Part shown: positions 1 through 13,600 of the stretch, piece after piece
How the letters are laid out: each line of letters begins with the position of its first letter
Numbering within the stretch: the stretch's first letter is position 1
Assembly: GCF_037975245.1 (NCBI RefSeq)
Contig: NC_092581.1
Coordinates: 17,661,303-17,725,302 of the forward strand
Direction: 5' to 3'
Length of the DNA: 64,000 nt
Source: Apostichopus japonicus
Taxonomy: Eukaryota; Echinodermata; Holothuroidea; Aspidochirotida; Stichopodidae
Program-made: the position numbers and the translations under genes
Notes under the pieces: generated by a model
Database searches by the model: none
The model's input: only the letters and a program-made list of their open reading frames with translations
What the model was told of the DNA's origin: nothing

Positions 1-1845
1 GTGCCACTTGAGTGTAGCCAGGGACCTCTAGACATTTTCTTAGAACCATCCTTTCTACTCATTTTGATATACAGAACTATCATTCAGCAGCTAAGTAGTT
101 ACATTTGATATGATCGAATAAAGCCGTTTAATATTGTTTTGAAAAAGAAACCAAAATTGGTGGTGCACTGGTATATCGACTGGCCGCTTTTAAGCATTAC
201 AAAAGTGGTTCCTGGTGGTGGTATTGTAATGCAGTTGCGTGTCTAAATCAATTGCATAAATTTTATGTTATAATGTATCTAGCCTTTTTCATCAATCATA
301 GAAATTGAATGTTTTTACAACTATTGAATAATATCGGGCTGAATGCATCTTAGGTACATTATTCTATACTTTAGGTGTCTTACTATAGAAACAGTGAGTA
401 CTGAAGCAATGGTGTACAATACTAATACTCTGCCTCTATATATCCAGTATACAGTACATTCATATTATCACAGTTTTGTTTATCTTTTTGTAAAATAAAT
501 TTTAATTGCTCTTTTATTTTACCGTGATGATGATACCAGCGGCAGGTTAGTATTAATCACCCCCGAGGGATGTGTATGACAGTGTTTTAAACACCGATTA
601 TTTGAACATGCTTTCGCGAGTCTGCAGCATTTTTAGAGACTATTTGAGGAAGAACGATTAAAAACCTGACAAGTGTGATTAATATTTGATAGAGCTCTCA
701 GACTTGTGATAGCAGATGGTAGAAAGATGAATTTTCAGTGTTTACTAATTGATTGCACTAAACTTGACTTTCTCCATCTTGTAACCATGCATAAAGTTAT
801 AATGAAAAGTTATAATGAGTTTTAAGTTTCAGTTGTATGAACTTGTACAGAATTAAAGAAATATGACTTTCTTGTAAAAAGGTGCTTTCACTGAATATAT
901 CTAGAAGTTTGCAATTTTAACTGCTTGCTAAGAAATGCCAGTGCATAGAAAATCTACTGGCATAGAGATATTCCCATTTTCACTATCCTGGAATTAAGAC
1001 AAAAGCAACATTTATGTTGCACTACCAGTGGCAAGTAGGGAAATCAACTGGCATTTAGTCCCTAGATAGTAGACCAAATTTCCAAGCCTGATGAAATAGT
1101 TCTGAGCAGTATATATTTTATTCCATGGCTGATTTGAACTAGTAAACAACCTTCCATCAAGGTATAAAAAGGAGAGTTTTGTTCCTTATCTTTCCAGTGC
1201 ATTGTATCAAGATTCCACCTTGTTGTGTACAAGAACCCTGTTGGTCTTGTGTGGGGGCCAAAGGTCATTTGAGGTCATTAAGGTCAAAGGCTAAAATAAA
1301 AAACCAATATATTATTAAAACATAGTAGCAAGCAACTTTGTACTTGGTATGCAGATCCACCAAGTTATTGCTTCTGTGTAGGTCAAAGGTCGTTTTAGGT
1401 CAATGGAGGTCAAAGTGTAAAATCCCTGTCAACATCAAACTAGTCTACAGGTAGGTCAACATGAATGCAAGTATCTCTTTGGTAAACAAAATTAGTCAAA
1501 CCTGGAATATCTTGTTCGTAATCTACAGTACAGAGTAAATAATGTTGTCATTTTAAGTGTGTCAAGTAATCACACAGCCTTTTGGCTTCCTCATTTCTCA
1601 GAGTTTGTGATACATCTTGGAAGTATGTAAATAAATTGCTATTTTCTGAATCATACAAAATCGTCCAGTTCATTCTAGTACATGATGGTACCATTGTACA
1701 GTGTTACCCATCTGGCTACTGTATGTGACTGTCACTACTTATGGTTTATTTTATAAATGTGGTGAAAGTGAACATTTCTGTGTGAAAATTTGTATTCCCT
1801 CAACTTGTGCACATTACGATCATTTTCCTTCTTTCCTCTTCGTAG
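1..1845 (+). other. Upstream CLIC intron (partial), no exon seen
   Basis: No coding exon is recognisable before the acceptor at 1844-1845. The stretch is AT-rich and contains a decayed minisatellite-like pair of units around 1246-1425, annotated separately. The most likely status is intron of the CLIC gene that begins left of the window. Confidence 0.6.
1246..1425 (+). repeat. Two units of a TCAAAGGTCA-rich repeat
   Basis: Two units start near 1246 and 1379 (about 130 bp apart). Each carries CAAAGGTC, then TGAGGTCA or TTAGGTCA, then AGGTCAAAG, followed by TAAAAT. The reverse complement resembles the core units at 58480-58900, where TGACCTTTGA and TTTGACCCC recur. It is therefore a dispersed family rather than a local duplication. 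Confidence 0.55.
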
Positions 1846-4800
1846 GGTGGTGTTAATCACACAGTAGGAGACTGTCCTCTGTGCCAACGAGTCTACATGG
1901 TTCTCAAGTTAAAAGACCTCAACTTCAGGGTGATGGCTATTAACACAAAGGCTCCACCTCAAGAATATAAAGCAATAGCAGGTACAGTATTTATAGTTCT
2001 CTCGAACTCCGACACTTTTATGCCTTCTATCTCTCTAGGGTATACCCATTGACCAACCCCGTTCCCCCTCCTCTCTACCATTTCCTCCTCAATTTCATTC
2101 AGATCACTGTTTAGTGTTAACTATCTCATTACTTGACAGTCTGTTCAGCCTTAAGGGTAGAAAAAGCAAATAATTTTACTTCAGTCCCGTCATGATTACC
2201 TCATCTCTAGACATGCATTCCATTCTTGCTCCCCCCCCCCCCCCCCAAAGAAAAGACTGTACCCTCGATGATCCACTTCCAGTTCACCACCGGCTTCTCA
2301 TTTCTTCCGTATCTATCATTTGGTGTTAGCAGATCTAGCAATGTACAAGAAATGATATGCAATCTTGATATGCAATCTATGTTTTTATAGTGACTTAATT
2401 GGTTGGTGTCTACAAGCTGCAAGCTATAAATAGCACTACAATGGTCAGTGAAACTGCAACTCTCCGATGTGACGTTTCGGACTCAGTTTTGGACATAAAT
2501 GATTAACTCATTTACTTTCTTTCTAATTAAGGTAACGGGGTAAAAACCCTTTCAGGAAGAGAATCACAAAACCTTTGGTGTTTCTTTTCTTCTCTCTCTC
2601 CATTCTTTGTATTTACTGTAACGGTCGTCGTCAATTTGAGAGGGAGTTTATGACCAGAGATCTCATACTTTCAGTACAGCTTTGATAATATGTAACTTGA
2701 TAAGACTACTGTTTGTGTAGGTGTACTCCATATAAATACGTATACAGTGTATTTGCCATAGGAGTTTCTTTAATATAGCTCATATACTGTAAGTCTGCAC
2801 TTTGAACTCTATTATCAATGTCTATTCAGAGAGTCTTAAAATGATGAAATTTCTGTACCTTGGTTTTGTGAATCCCTTCACATGGTACTGTAGGCTTATA
2901 GTACTGTACATGATGTCATGAAGTATACTGTAGATGTCAGTTTAATGGCTGTGTGTGTACAGCACATTATGTCATTTGCACATTCCATAGAGATCAGAAT
3001 GTGATTTTCAAATTGTGTAACAGTTGTGTACATACTTAAATGCCTTAGGGAACATATATGATGTATTAGCACCCTGCACACTATTCCACTCTAAAGAACT
3101 TTATTTAGTCAGGTGTGGCCATTAAAATTGCTACATAGTACTGTAGATGCCAGTTTGGAGTTAAGCTGCCTGGAAGGAGTTTGCTATAATAATAAAATCC
3201 CTCTTTGCCATTGAAACATTTAAATTTATGACTGGCCATGACTCTTCAGTTTGTATCACAGCATCATTGTACCGGGAAGAATGTTGTTGATAATTCATTG
3301 AATTTTATCCCCACCATTCTTGAGTCAAGAGTCGGTGTACGAGTTATGCTTCGTGAGCACTATTCTTTGGGGTCGAAACAGGGAACCCAAGGCTTGGCTT
3401 GGAAGAGTAACAGGAATTTTACTTCCCAGTCCTTCTTTTCACTTGGGGTCAGGATATGCAAGTATCTTTCACTCTGTGCACTACAGATCTCCCAAAGTAT
3501 GTATCAGCTGTTCTCTCTAGCATCCCCGACTTGCTAAATAATAAGCCACAAATATCAATACTATCAAACCTGATTGAAGAACACAATGAAATTGAGTTGT
3601 ATAAACTGCATAATTTCACGACTTTCCTCCCTTTTGTCTTTCTCCCGGCCCAACCCCCTTCCACTCCTCTACCGATCTGTGTAAATATTTTTTGTAATCC
3701 AGATATCATTTATCACTACATTGTACAGAAGGATGGAGCCTATACAGTAGGATAGAGCCTACTGTAGTACAGTAAGCCTATCGGGTAATAGACCCTTCAA
3801 ACCCTGTTTACTGTCTGCCCGATCAACATTAACACATACAGCTAAATTCTGTGTGCACTGTGCAATTGATTCAGACAGGATGCTCAACTTCAGGTTTATA
3901 TACTTAATTACTTGCTGTAAAAATTTGAGCCGAAAAAATGATGAATGAGTCGTTTCAGTTACTAAGTGGACGGAGTGTAGTTCTGCATGAAATATGATGA
4001 CGGATTGCCCGACAGTTTATTAGGAGAGGGAGATGGAGGACTCTTCAGATACCATATCTTGTTAGCTCAGCTTTGCTGGATGCAAGCCATTAATTATAAA
4101 GTCATTTAAAAATTGTGACAAATCTATTGTTTAAACATTGTCTTTGGTATAGTTTAATGTTCACCTGACTAAGAAAAACAACAATGGTGTAGACATTGTG
4201 TGTACGTAAGAGCAAACATGATTGGTTTAGTGAAAGTAGCAACTTCTGTGAGATTAGGACTTTTTTTGAAATCCAACCTGTTTTATGTTCAAGTTTGTTC
4301 TTGCATATAGTCTACTGTAGTACTGCCAGTGGCATACTGTACTACTGTATGTACTATTTATAAAACATGCTATACTGTAGCTCAACTAGAGAGTTGAATG
4401 TATACTACAGTATTAATGCATTTATGAAGTCAAGAGATTTGAAACGTTCAGTTAACTAACAGATCCAATTATTGAATATAAGGTCACTGGCCTCCAGTTA
4501 TAGGATGAATTAGACAAACAATTACTTTTAACCAGTAAGTGTTGGAATATATATGTTGCGGTCCTTTAGAAAGAACTGCCATCAGTCCAGGTTCATATAT
4601 TCTTCTACAACTTTTAATCTTTGAGATATGGCCCATGAAACTGCTGAGGCTCACTAATTAAAGTGGTGCGACTAATGTACATCATTAAAAGTGTTATGGT
4701 CCAGTGGTTAAGGCAGTGAACTTGTGATCTAAGGCTTGTGTGTAGTTGAGTCCTTGGGCAAGGCACTTTATCTCCATTGCCTCTCTTCATCCAGGTCACC

Positions 4801-7800
4801 AGGTGTATGAATGGGGACCTGTGAGACAAACTGTCAGTTAGGCGCTGTTTAGCTAATGCCATGTGGAGGGAATGTCTATGCTTGACAGGTTATTGTTGAC
4901 CTGGGTAATATTGTTATGCGTCTTGAGCACTGTTATCGTTGGATATGCCTGCGCTTTATAAATCCTCAATATTAATATGATTATTTTTAAACTATGTTTA
5001 TAGTTCTAGGAATGGCAGTTGCTACTTCTTGAGCTCCCTTTTAACCAAACCCACAGATGAAGAAAATTTAGAATTTTTTGAAAGAAATTTAAGAATCATG
5101 CTTGAAAATTACTGCAGTAAAACATGATGTGAAGTAATAAGTGTCTATAAATTAAAACACAGTGATATTTAAAAATGTGACTGTATTATAATGTTCAAGC
5201 TCATAGTGTTTGTCTGCCTGACTATCAGGAGCCAGTGGAACTATTAGACTAATTGTGTAGGTCTGTAGCCTACCATGTACAGTATAGCATGTACACTGGT
5301 ACATTATTATTACTGGACCAGCATAGGCAGGGAATAATTTATCCAGTCCTGATCATAAATATCACAAAATGCTATACCAAATGGTCAAGTTGCTATACAA
5401 GTGTAAAGATGTATAGCAGTGTGCTACATAGGAAACTATACAGTAGTATTCAATGACAGGAAAAAATTCAGAGCTTTTTCAAAAAAAGCCACGTACAAAA
5501 ACTTGAACTCTAAACATATTCCCTGAGTTATTTTGCAACCCAATAAAATAAGCCCTACATAATTCACCAAAAATGCTACAATACTTGTGCACGGTGTGTC
5601 ATATACTGTGCTTAATATGGTACTGTATAATGAGGATGGCATACCTCACTGTACTTGAACTGTAAGTATTAATAGAAGGAAGTAATACTATGGTTTATTC
5701 AGTAGTAGTATTGACTCAGATTCATTCAACCCTGAACAAAGAGGGGTCCTGCCAGGTTTTACTGTTTGTGCTTTATTGTAAATATGTGATATGTTTGAGA
5801 GTTACCTTCTGGTAAGATCAGTATATATTTACAGTAGAACCCTTACTTACAAAGAACTCATCAATTTACGCACAAACTACTGAAATTGTAAACATTCCCA
5901 ACATTCCCGCGTCTAAAGCTAAAGTGATATAAACAATTAAACATATCTTTGTTTTGGTCATCAGGGTGTTGAAAACAGTGCCTCATAAAAGGTCAGGATG
6001 TGAAATAATCATAGTTCATGCTCAAACCGTAACAAGTTTGTCATGCTCAAACTGTAACAAATTTGTCATTTTCCTGTTTAGCACTTTTGAACTTTTACTG
6101 ACACATATGTATAAACTAATCAATACTCTTGAATGTCTGAGAGGCAATTGAAGTGTCAGAATTTAAGCACTGTACATGACCAGACCCTCCCTGTCAATGA
6201 TCTTTGTTCTCCTTCTACTGCCTAAAGTGCTTAGAAAATGTTTGTTTGTTTATTTTCTCTTGTCTCTGAATTTATCTGTTTGTAACTTACAGGCCCATTT
6301 GTAATTGAGACTTCTTTCAGTCGCAACTGATCTGGTAACTGTTTCTGTGGTGTAGATTGTACTATAAGGATTTTATTTGTTCTACCATGAAGCTATCTGT
6401 TTATAGCTCCATGGTTCTACCCAAACAACTTAAACATCATAATTCAATCAATTGTAGCCTTATTTAAATTAATCTAGTGAATAAGTGACTAGATCTGTAT
6501 TTCTGTGTTGTAGATTGGCCAGTGCCACCCATCATCCATTGTTCTCAGTACAGTACAGTATAAGTGGTTTTCTTTTGTTACATTGCATTATTTGCACATC
6601 AATTGTGTTCATCCAATGGTGATCATGTGCTATTCTCAATGCCCAACAAAGGTGGTCTGTTAAAACAGAAACTATTAAAATGGCAATACTGTATGTATGG
6701 CTTATTGTTAGGTGTGACTTCTTAGTTTCAATTTCCTATTATGTACAGCATGCAATATCTGGTTCATTCCACAACAACTGTGTTGATGTATGGACAACAA
6801 TCCGGTGTCCTACTGTGAGGTTACTTTCTGGGGTCAAAGGTCCCTATCATGTTAGTGTGTTCACTGTTGTTAAGCCTAGGCTGTTGTCCTGGTGACCTGC
6901 TCAGCAGGGGCAGGAAGATGAGTAGAGAGATATGACATCATCAGTAGATTCTAGTTATATTAGTAATAGAAAATAGAATTGAGTCATTGCGTCTGATGCA
7001 ACATCACTATCTGCAGAACAACGTACAGGACAAAGTTTGAACAAGGGTTGGGCAAAAAAACACAAAGTTACATTGCTGTGCCTTATAATGGGTAGAAAAT
7101 GTTTAGAAAAGACAGCAGAAGTTAATTTGCTTGAATGATTTCTGTGAGATACTGCGTAAAAGGGAAAAGTTACTGTACAGTAGGAGACCCAAGGCACTGT
7201 ACTGTATGTGCAAGGTCTGTCCTTGCATGGTTTATTTGTGAAACATGATGGGGAAGGCAGGAAAAGGATGGCAGCAAGTATTTTTGTGGGAGGCAGGTCC
7301 CGTTCTTAGTATGCCCACTGACTGTCTGAATAGTACATACATGGCATTTGAATAATTTCAGAAGTGGTTTTAAAGGGTAAGTGGTTACAGTATATGGTAA
7401 ATACCGTACCATGCTTCTGTTCCATGCTCCATGTAAGTCACTAGTATTTGCTTCATTGTGCTACAATAACCTGCCACCCGAGAAAATTCTCAGACATGAA
7501 ATAATGACCTGCTATGTCTCTGTCAATGGTTGGGCAGCATTACTAGACATTTCTTAAACCAAACTTTACATTATAAGACATTCCTGCATGCATGCATCCA
7601 TGAAACAGGTGTTCAAGATATGAGAAAATCAATGGTTTGTGGAGGCTTGATTTTTTGTTTAATAGCAAAGGGATTGTTAAACAGAATATTTACTTAGCTC
7701 CTCTCTGACCTGTATGTATTGCAAGTGAAATTCATCTGAATTGACATCATATTTAAAATGATGACACTGTGTCCCTTTCAGCATTTACCCAGAAGGTGAA

Positions 7801-10624
7801 CAACACACAAGAGGATTCACAGATTGATATGGCCACCTACAGATAACATGAGAATTATTTATTCTATTTTTTTTCTTTTTTTTTGTCCTGCAGGACCCAA
7901 GAAACCACCAATTTTAGTAGATGGAGAGGCTGTGTATTTCGATCTGGCTGAGATGGTGGATTATTTGGATGCATCCTACCAGAAATCTCTCCAACCCAAG
8001 GACAAAGAAACACATAATGTTGGAATTGAGGTTTTTATTGCCTTGTCAAAGTGAGTCTATTAACTTCTTGATTCCTTTCAAACATCAGTAAGAATATGTT
8101 TGGTTATGATAGCATATCCCCTCCTCCCGCCCCCCCCCCCTCCCACAACACCCTGTCCTTTGCAATCCATGCAGATAATTTCTACACGTCAGTGTGTTTC
8201 CATGGTAATTGTGTAACAGTCCCTTAGTTCATTATGTGTACAATGTAACTTAAATTGAAAAGTGGGTAACACACCAGAAAACAGAAAACTACAACAGTAA
8301 ATATGCTAGAACGCTACATACCGAAACAATCAAGGTTATGTTAATGTCTAGATCTAGTGACTTCCTTAGCGAAAGAAAAGATGATTGAGGTGTCTAAAGA
8401 AATTACAAAACTATTTACATAGGTCTAAATTAATGTTATAGTTAGCCTACAGTACTGTAGACTAGACTGAACATTAGAATAGACTATATATTAACATGAA
8501 ATGTTTTGACTCCATCATTTAAAATCCATCAATTAATCAACGGTCAATCATCAAAGGTCACAGAGCCATCGTCAAAGACGTCCACATCAGTTTGTTTATT
8601 TAGCGAGAGACCTGATCAACAAAATGGAGTACCGAGGATTTGATCATTTGTGTTACAGAAATGGTGTGTACTTTGCAGCAATGCATACATATGTATATGG
8701 TCATACTTTATCTAGTAGGTTTTCCTATACCTGTATCGTGGATATTGTGTTAGCAAAACTCAGAAATCCAACCTAAAATTTTATCTATGTATGACTTTAT
8801 TATCACAGATACTTAAAAAACAAAGACGACACTAAGAATGAAAAGCTAAAAACCAACTTGATGAAGAAACTCCTCACCATCAATGACGCCCTGGAGATAA
8901 ACGGAGGTCCATTCCTCGACGGAGAGGTCATGACCCTTCCCGACTGCAACCTCCTGCCAAAACTGTATCATGTCGAAGTCTGTGGTAGAAGAATTTCTGA
9001 GAAGGTAAACTTGGGATGCTCTCTCCAGTAGGGAGTTATGAAATTATGTGTATTCTAGTACAGAAAAGTTTGTGTCCGATAAATTCAACGTTTTGCCTAA
9101 CATCGTTTTTCCTTAAATCAATTTTGTCGGGACTAGTCTTCAGGTACCTCAAGTTTCCTTTGATGGCGGGTTATGGCACCAACAGTTTTGTAGCAAAATC
9201 AATCCAAATGTAGCTTTGAAGTCAGTGCTACATATGGTGTCTCGTTAACCTGCAGAGAGATACATTACCCAAATGTTACTAAGTAACATTTTAAATCATT
9301 CCATCCTAAACATCCAATATATTTATACTTTTAATAATAAAATAATAAATGATAATAATACTTTTAATTATGGATGAGTTGATGTATATTATTGGCAAAT
9401 ACTAAAAACCAAAAAAAAACACATGAACCCTGTTGTAATCTTTAAATTGCCTGGAAATAGGGCTGTGCAGTTTACATGTGTAAACGTTTTAAACGAACTA
9501 AACTCTGTTTAAAGGTTGAGAATTATCTTCTAATCGTTTAAACATTTGAGTACCGAATTGATCAACACTGGCGATATACTTAAATAGAGTAATTACCGAT
9601 GAGTTAAATCTTATTTTTACAACCTGAAAATCACGCCATATACAAACACAAGAAAGCCACATACTTAATCCCATGTTGAGGATAACTTACGATCGTGATC
9701 GCAACATGAAAGTGATTTGCTTTCAAGCCGACCTAACGCCCGCTTTTGCCAATTGGTCATGATCGGGTTTACACTCGTCCTTACTCTCCAAAAAATCCCA
9801 GCTTAATCATGAAGGGCAGTACCTGAGCTCCTTAGCCAAGAAAATAAAACCGGTTCAGAGCGCATCTGTTTTCGCACACCTGTGATTCTGTAATCTTTTT
9901 TTTCACCCAGCTACACTGTATACCTACATCACTCTGGAATAACAATTGGCTGAATAGCGTGGATTGGGGGTAAAGCAATGGATCGTATTTTCTCGGGAGG
10001 GGGGTATTACAATAACATCTACGTTTCAAGCAGATTCTCCATCTGGCGCAAAAAGTTTTTTTTTGTGTTAACATACGAATGCTATGCTGGGGGTATGACC
10101 ATGTATTACGGTGGGAAGTAATTATATAGCATAAAATGAAGGAGCAAATTAACCACATGATATGAAGCAGTGAAAATACTTTCATTTTCTGCATTTTCTA
10201 CTTCGATCCGGGTAAAATTGGATTGTTGACCCTCATATTTCGGGTAGCTCGATTTTGACGAAAGTCCAGGTCAAAATGTTACTGTTAAACGAATGAAAAT
10301 TCAGCCATTTAAACGAACGAATATTCAGCCATTTAATCGTTTAGATCATTAAACGTAAATGCACAGCCCTGCCGGGATATATAATATTTTTTCTCCATCT
10401 TTTTTTTTTTGGGGGGGGGTAAACTGTGGGGTGGAGTTTCATGCTCATCTGAATCTCATGTTTCTCTCTCATCTTATCTACTTTTTTAGGGATACGTAAT
10501 TCCAGAAGCAATGACTAACATCCATCGATATTTGGACGCCTTTAAAAATTCAGAGGTCTTCGAAGAGACCAAAGTGGAAGAATCGGAAATTGAATACGGC
10601 TGGAGACAGCATAGGATGCTGTAG
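1846..10624 (+). CDS. CLIC (chloride intracellular channel) family protein, 3' part
   Basis: Four exons join in frame: 1846-1981, 7894-8050, 8809-9004 and 10490-10624 (stop TAG), all with AG acceptors and GT donors and matching phases (1, 2, 0). They encode about 207 residues. The first visible exon holds GDCPLCQR, the glutaredoxin-like active-site motif of CLICs, here with both cysteines (CPLC). The second holds PKKPPILVDGE, matching the CLIC thioredoxin-fold segment; the third and fourth give the all-helical C-terminal half (GGPFLDGEVMTLPDCNLLPKL; PEAMTNIHRYLDAF). CLICs are GST-fold proteins of about 240 residues that exist as soluble oxidoreductase-like forms and associate with membranes. 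Roughly 30 N-terminal residues are missing, so the first exon lies left of the window. Intron 1 is 5.9 kb and carries a SINE; the last intron carries a hAT-like element. Which CLIC paralogue this is cannot be decided here. Confidence 0.9.
4691..4990 (+). mobile_element. tRNA-headed SINE with Deu-type core
   Basis: The 5' part reads like a degenerate tRNA head: an A-box-like TGGTCCAGTGGTTAAGG near 4696 and a degenerate B box near 4744. It is followed by CTTGGGCAAGGCAC near 4752, typical of the Deu domain shared by deuterostome SINEs. The tail GCGCTTTATAAATC with AT-rich repeats begins near 4952. No clear target-site duplication was found. It lies in CLIC intron 1, in the gene's sense orientation. 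The SINE class is inferred from motif recognition, not alignment. Confidence 0.7.
6016..6068 (+). repeat. 27-bp unit repeated twice
   Basis: Two adjacent near-identical units begin CATGCTCAAAC and end ACAA(G/A)TTTGT, in CLIC intron 1. This is a short local duplication. Confidence 0.6.
9458..10371. mobile_element. Non-autonomous hAT-like element (MITE) in the CLIC intron
   Basis: The left end TAGGGCTGTGCA and right end TGCACAGCCCTG form terminal inverted repeats, extending loosely into AAACGTTTTAAACG-like sequence on both sides. The flanks CCTGGAAA (9450-9457) and CCGGGATA (10372-10379) agree at 6 of 8 positions and could be a decayed 8-bp target-site duplication, the length made by hAT transposases. 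Near the right end a roughly 27-bp subterminal motif ending ATTCAGCCATTTAA is repeated (about 10300-10340). No transposase ORF is present. The insert is 914 bp. Confidence 0.75.
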
Positions 10625-13600
10625 ATTTATCAGGACGGATCAGAAGAAACGTAGAAAAGTGCCAAGAGCAGGGGGCACCCAAACAACATCTGTCCCAAGC
10701 TTCTCTCTCTCCCAAGAAAAACGACAAAAAAACATGCACTACGTTTTTTTACTTTCCTTTCAAATTATAATAATAACATTATTTTACATGTTCCCAGTTT
10801 CGGAAAGTTACTCTGCCAAGTACCGACTTGCTTACCATCTGATGCAGATGTGTATCGGCCGAGTAGTAGCACACAGGCATCTCATTGGCTGATTGAAGCA
10901 TAATGCTACAGTATACGCAGGCAACAGTGTGAGATTGGAAGTCTTGCAAAGTTATCAGCAAATTTCTGTAAAATTATGAGGAGATAACAAACATGAAACA
11001 ATTACCAAGTTGATGTGTACAGCTGTATTTGACTAATATGTGTGCGGAAAGAAGATAAGGATTCAAATTTCTCAATGTGAAGTTTTGACGTTGTAAATTC
11101 TTTGAAAAAAGCTGTTGAAAATATAAGTTAAACTAATGCCCCTTGTTGCCATACTTCTAATCGAGGGTCCTTAAAAATACAGTTAATCCTATGTGCTTCC
11201 AATACTGATGAATATGTGCTAAACAAAGAACTAATCCTGGTTGGGTTGTTGTAGTAGTAGTAGTAGTATAAAGGGGTGTATCAGGTCCCGCCAACCGAAA
11301 ACAACGTAAATAAGAAGTAACATATATATTGGAAATTATTTGTAGCTAACAAGTTTTGGTAGTTTTATTTGCCTCTTGGTGACTAACAAAAACTTGAGGC
11401 AATGTATTATTATATACAACCATAACATGCATATCGAGGTTAGGTATGAATAGAATGTGGGTGTCAATGTTCCTCCTCTCTGCTGGTAATATGAAGTAGT
11501 CACCAGCAGATATATCGTCCAGAGAATTGCAGAGAAGTTGGCTGTGTTTGACTGGGGGATGTTAATAGAACAGCAAAGTTTTCATTATTTTGATCTACAG
11601 CAAGAGATGTTCTAATCTTTCCTTCATTTTCATTAGTTTTGAGAGCTTTGTAAGTTCTCAAAGTATTGTTTAAAGGGGGAAAACAAAAACAAAGGATGAA
11701 TAAGATGGGTGGGTGTGATGTAGAACTGGCATCCAAAGGCTGGTATATGTGACGTGATGGGGATAAGAAAGTATCCTATTCAACCCCCAATTCTTCCTTG
11801 GATAACAATGGCTGATTCAGCAACCCTAACCTCAAATTGCTAACCCTAACTCCAAACAGTCTCTGCATTCATGGTTTTATGCTCATACACCCGCCACCTT
11901 CTAACTGTACAGGTAATTAAGAGCATTGTTAACGAGTTGGCTCTCTTGGGATTTTTGTTTTACTGTTTGTCTTTTGTTTATTGTTAGCAATTAGATGCAT
12001 TAACGAATGTCGGGAGTGACGACTTTGTATTTTTGGGAACATCTCATTTCTTATCTTCATTCTTTTTTTGTTGTAAATTTGATTGAATCTTAAGTGGAAT
12101 TCGCTGCATAAGAATGTGACAAACGGTGTGCTTGGAGAAAACGTAATAAAATCACAGCAATTGCCATTGACATCATGCAATTATCTGATTAGTTGGGAAG
12201 TAAACTGATAATGATTGTAGACAATATTTGCTTATTGTCAATGTAAAAAGCAGTGTTTTGCCTGTCCTTATATGGTATAAAGTCAAGCTTCGTTGTCGAC
12301 CACATCATGTACAAAACAATATTTGCCATGATTGTAAGAAGTTTCAAAAAAATACATTTTATGTTGCAGCTTAATACAAGATGTATAACATTGTCGTAGA
12401 ATGCCTGCCTCAAATATTTAAAAGTATTCAGTAACGCAAATCCTGACGGATATCAGCTTTAAAAAGCTGTCATGCGTATTGCTATGTTGGAGAACATACA
12501 GATACTCGTTTTTATCGTAAGGTATGCAAAGGAAGGTATGTATAACAGTGTTCTGCTGTCAGTTAGTGTGTATCAACAGTTAGTCACACTGAAATCCCCT
12601 GTAACAGATAACCCGTATGAGATCTCACTCTTGCCCTTGTTATAATAGGCAATGGCTTGTTTTAGCATCATCTCTCACAGCGGAATCCTGGTGAAGCTCT
12701 CTCAGGGACGCCAGGGGTAAAGGGAACACTGCATGAGCAAACACATAGTTACGTTGCCTTGAAGTTGGACGGTTTCCTTAAAAAATTGTCACATGGGTTT
12801 AGGTTGTCTACCTTTATCGACCCATTTCAAGCTAGGAATTGTGTTCCAAGCAAAAGGTGCATGTCTCGCCCATTCTTTGTAGTCTACCTTAAAGAAATTT
12901 ATCCTTGAATTAGAAGTCTGTAGTTCATGGTAGGATTGATGAAAGAGAGCATCAAAAAAAGTTATGGGTAAAATGAGAGCAAATTTTTTCAGAAAAAAAG
13001 AATGAAAAATCAGTCTTTAATTTGTGTAATCATGCAATCATTCACTGATTTTGAGTTCTTTAACAACTGTAAAGGGAACAAAAAAAACTGAATTTGAAAT
13101 AGTTAATAAGTATTCAAGTAGTAATAAGTACTGATTTATTTAAGGTTTATTCCTAGTTCAATATGATTATTTGTTTTTAATTTGTACATTCACTATTTTA
13201 TCTCATATATGTTTTCAAAATTACACTGTTTTTCCTTCCATTTTCTTCCCTGCATAAAAATCAGTTGAAATATGATCTTAGCATTACTTGCACTTCTAGA
13301 GATAGCTACATTTAGTAAGATGGATGGATAGGTACAGCCAACCAAAAATTGACATGCCCCCCCCCCCCAAAAAAAATATTGTTGATGCACAATGCCAGTT
13401 GGAATGATTCATGGGGTTGGCCAGAAATTCAATATGGTTTCTGATCTTCGACTGACAGTTGTATGATCTTGAGGTAACAAGTAAAACACTGATTTCGAAC
13501 AATTTTCTGGCGATAGGTAATCACTAGGAATGTCAGGGTCGTTTGGATAACGCAGAACCAAAGCAAACACAGAACATGCCACATTATGTTACATATGTTG

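Noticed and set aside
9832-10194. 120-codon minus-strand frame inside the hAT-like element as a transposase fragment
   Set aside because: The translation shows no hAT dimerisation or catalytic motif that I recognise.
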